Below, piece by piece: positions 4,815 through 6,815 of a stretch of 6,815 bases of DNA. Position 1 is the stretch's first letter. The number at the start of each line of letters is the position of its first letter. A model generated the notes under the pieces. It was not told where the DNA came from and did not search any database. It saw only the letters and a list, made by a program, of their open reading frames with translations. This DNA is from Deltaproteobacteria bacterium UBA2221 (GTDB taxonomy: Bacteria > Desulfobacterota > Syntrophorhabdia > Syntrophorhabdales > WCHB1-27): positions 297 through 7,111 of the forward strand of contig DCUF01000068.1 in assembly GCA_002328485.1 (NCBI GenBank). The letters run 5' to 3'. The translations under genes and the position numbers were made by a program.

Positions 4815-6575
4815 ATGGCAAAGGCAGTTGAAAAGTGGGTGGAGGAACAGGCGGCACTGACGAAACCCGACAAGATTGTTTGGATTCGCGGCAACGAGGA
4901 GGAAATGCGCGGTCTGATGGAAATCGGCATGACCGTAGAGCATACCGGCCCTCACCAAACCTTTCGTCAGCTCAACAGCAATATCTTCCCCAATTCATAC
5001 CTCCACCGGAGTCATCCGAACGATGTTGCCCGTACCGAGCAACTCACCTTCGTTTGTCATCCCAAAAAGGAAGATGCAGGCCCAAACAACAACTGGATGG
5101 ATCCCACCGAGGCCAAGAAGCTGGTCACAGCACTCTTCGACGGTTGCATGAAAGGTAGAACCCTGTATGTCATTCCCTACATGATGGGTCACCCCGATTC
5201 CCCCTATGCAAAACCCTGCATTCAGATTACCGACTCGATCTACGTGGTTGTCAGCATGTATATCATGACCAGAGCAGGAGAAAGAATTCTCAACACCATA
5301 GGCGATTCAGATAATTTTGTCAGAGGCCTCCATTCCGTGGGAGATCTAGACCCAAACCGTCGTTTTATCATGCATTTTCCTCAGGAGAACCTGGTCATGA
5401 GCATCGGTTCCGGGTACGGCGGAAACGCCCTTTTGGGAAAGAAATGCTTCTCCCTTCGGATTGCATCTTACCAGGGGTACAAAGAGGGCTGGCTCGCCGA
5501 GCACATGATTGTCATGGGCATCGAGTCCCCGGATGGCGACAAAAAATATATACTTGGGTCATTCCCCTCAGCCTGCGGCAAGACAAACCTCGCCATGATC
5601 AATCCGTCGATCCCTGGCTATAAAGTCACAACCGTTGGCGACGATATTGCCTGGATAAACGTGGGGCCGGATGGCAGACTGTATGCCATTAATCCGGAAG
5701 CAGGTTTTTTTGGGGTTGCGCCAGGGACCTCGGACAATACAAATCTCAATATGATGAAGACGCTGAAGACCGGCAATTTCTACCCCACCCTGTTCACGAA
5801 TGTCGGTTTGGACCTCTCCACAAATAGCCCGTGGTGGGAAGGGCTTACGAAAGAACCCCCTTCAGATCTTTTGGACTGGCAAGGAAATCCCTGGAAACCG
5901 GGGACGAACGCAGCCCATCCTAACGCACGTTTTACGGCCTCTGCATACAACTGCCCTCTTTTGTCGCCGGAGTTCGACAATCCAAGGGGTGTTCCGATTT
6001 CTGCCATCCTCTTCGGAGGCCGCAGGTCCGACACGGTACCTTTGGTCTGCGAAAGCCTCGATTGGGCACATGGGGTTTTCAAGGCGTCTTCCCTTGGCTC
6101 GGAAACAACAACGGCGGCGGCGGGAGCCGTTGGGGTTGTAAGAAGAGACCCCATGGCCATGCTCCCCTTCTGCGGATATAACATGGCTGACTATTTCGGC
6201 CATTGGCTTAACGGCCTCAAAATTTCCAACCCACCAAAGATCTTCTTCGTCAACTGGTTTAAGAAGGACTCCAATGGCAAGTTCATGTGGCCGGGTTTCT
6301 CAGACAATTTCCGTATTATCAAGTGGATGCTCGACAGGGTAGACGGAAAGGTCTCAGCAAAGGATACACCGGTAGGCCTCCTCCCCAACATTTCCGATCT
6401 TAATCTCGCCGGACTGGACATATCTGAAGAGACCATGAATTATCTCTTTGAGATCAAGAAGGATGAGTGGCAGCGAGAGATCGCAGGGATCGAGGAATTT
6501 TACAGCCAGTTTGGCGAGAGGCTGCCCACGGAGTTGCGGAACCATCTGGCAGACCTGAAAAGAAGGATGCAGTAG
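4815..6575 (+). CDS. pckG: Phosphoenolpyruvate carboxykinase (GTP)
   Basis: Cytosolic enzyme that interconverts oxaloacetate + GTP and PEP + GDP + CO2, the entry step to gluconeogenesis. The 586-residue product has the normal length (about 600). Seen in order: the RTE..TFVC region after SHPNDVA, the GRTLYVIPYMMG block, K223 and H230 in YKEGWLAEHM (metal-binding Lys and His), the P-loop SACGKTN with reactive Cys254, Lys256 and Thr257, the kinase-2 motif GDDIAW (D276, D277), and near the C-terminus NWFKKDSNGKFMWPGF, the nucleotide-binding segment typical of the GTP-type enzyme. The ATP-type enzyme is unrelated at this level of sequence. The ATG at 4815 is preceded by AGGAGGTG (4802-4809) at ideal spacing; an upstream in-frame GTG at 4779 has no such site. 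Upstream hairpins may affect translation. A pyruvate phosphate dikinase gene follows after 98 bases, consistent with a shared role at the PEP node. Confidence 0.98.
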   Translation: MAKAVEKWVEEQAALTKPDKIVWIRGNEEEMRGLMEIGMTVEHTGPHQTFRQLNSNIFPNSYLHRSHPNDVARTEQLTFVCHPKKEDAGPNNNWMDPTEAKKLVTALFDGCMKGRTLYVIPYMMGHPDSPYAKPCIQITDSIYVVVSMYIMTRAGERILNTIGDSDNFVRGLHSVGDLDPNRRFIMHFPQENLVMSIGSGYGGNALLGKKCFSLRIASYQGYKEGWLAEHMIVMGIESPDGDKKYILGSFPSACGKTNLAMINPSIPGYKVTTVGDDIAWINVGPDGRLYAINPEAGFFGVAPGTSDNTNLNMMKTLKTGNFYPTLFTNVGLDLSTNSPWWEGLTKEPPSDLLDWQGNPWKPGTNAAHPNARFTASAYNCPLLSPEFDNPRGVPISAILFGGRRSDTVPLVCESLDWAHGVFKASSLGSETTTAAAGAVGVVRRDPMAMLPFCGYNMADYFGHWLNGLKISNPPKIFFVNWFKKDSNGKFMWPGFSDNFRIIKWMLDRVDGKVSAKDTPVGLLPNISDLNLAGLDISEETMNYLFEIKKDEWQREIAGIEEFYSQFGERLPTELRNHLADLKRRMQ

Positions 6576-6620
6576 CGTCGCCAAGCAGTCTGACAATTTT
6601 ATAACCGTGCATTTCTGACC

Positions 6621-6646
6621 GACAGGCCTACCAGGGGAGGTTTGTC
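6621..6646 (+). terminator. Hairpin between pckG and ppdK
   Basis: GACAGGCCT (6621-6629) can pair with AGGTTTGTC (6638-6646), giving a 9-bp stem that includes two G-U pairs and an 8-base loop. The downstream TGTATTATATTG is AT-rich but not a T-run, so this could be a weak terminator, an mRNA-processing hairpin or a leader element of ppdK. No convincing promoter for ppdK is visible, only a TATTAT box at 6649-6654 without a -35. Confidence 0.35.
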
Positions 6647-6673
6647 TGTATTATATTGAGGAGTCAAGACTTT

Positions 6674-6815
6674 ATGAGAAAGAACGTCTATTTTTTTGGA
6701 GGGAGTGAGGCCGAGGGAGGAGAGGCCTTACGGAACCTGTTGGGGGGCAAAGGGGCAGGCCTCGCCGATATGGTCAATCTGGGGGTACCCGTTCCCCCCG
6801 GCTTCACCATCACCA
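6674..6815 (+). CDS. ppdK: Pyruvate, phosphate dikinase, N-terminal fragment (runs off window)
   Basis: The first 47 codons match the start of pyruvate phosphate dikinase, which reversibly makes PEP, AMP and PPi from pyruvate, ATP and Pi. The beginning MRKNVYFFGG and the block LLGGKGAGLADMVNLGVPVPPGFTIT (residues 22-47) are the family's opening signature and the start of the ATP-grasp nucleotide-binding domain; the swivelling His domain and PEP-binding barrel would lie beyond the window. The ATG at 6674 is preceded by GAGGAG (6658-6663) ten bases upstream. PEP synthase shares the GGKGAxL pattern, but the Y-F-F-G-G N-terminus favours the dikinase. It lies 98 bases after pckG on the same strand and may be co-transcribed with it. 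Confidence 0.93.
   Translation, partial: MRKNVYFFGGSEAEGGEALRNLLGGKGAGLADMVNLGVPVPPGFTIT

Overview
The window looks like a piece of chromosome from a Gram-negative, motile, probably anaerobic bacterium. The gene set is a purine biosynthesis gene, a chemotaxis CheX phosphatase behind a sigma-28-type promoter, a PilZ/receiver protein, a GTP-dependent PEP carboxykinase and a pyruvate phosphate dikinase. Together with moderate GC content and strong GGAGG-type ribosome sites, this fits a deltaproteobacterial (Desulfobacterota, syntroph-like) genome. That assignment is inferred from protein flavour only and is not proven.

Layout. Positions 1-711 hold non-coding sequence and a decayed, C-terminally truncated DDE-type transposase on the minus strand. 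A short gap (712-918) leads into purM (919-1971, plus strand). Next come an extended -10 promoter and a tRNA-Arg(ACG) gene (2049-2122), and then a hotdog-fold thioesterase (2192-2632). A 205-base gap carries a possible terminator and a near-consensus sigma-28 promoter (2739-2765). It is followed by a two-gene unit: cheX (2838-3308) and a PilZ / pseudo-receiver / receiver protein (3312-4418). A 396-base leader region (4419-4814) with candidate promoters and competing hairpins precedes pckG (4815-6575). The start of ppdK (6674 to the window end) follows.

How the genes work together. purM, the tRNA and the thioesterase look like independent housekeeping units. cheX and the PilZ-REC-REC gene are almost certainly co-transcribed and translationally coupled. 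The sigma-28 site suggests they belong to the motility/chemotaxis regulon, with CheX plausibly dephosphorylating CheY or the C-terminal receiver of its partner. pckG and ppdK together handle interconversion of oxaloacetate, PEP and pyruvate, consistent with gluconeogenesis from C2/C3 compounds.

No CRISPR array, intact mobile element, phage or obvious defence system is visible. The points most worth a second look are the sigma-28 promoter on cheX, the partly degenerate PilZ-REC-REC partner fused in frame but for one stop codon, and the possible Shine-Dalgarno-sequestering switch ahead of pckG.
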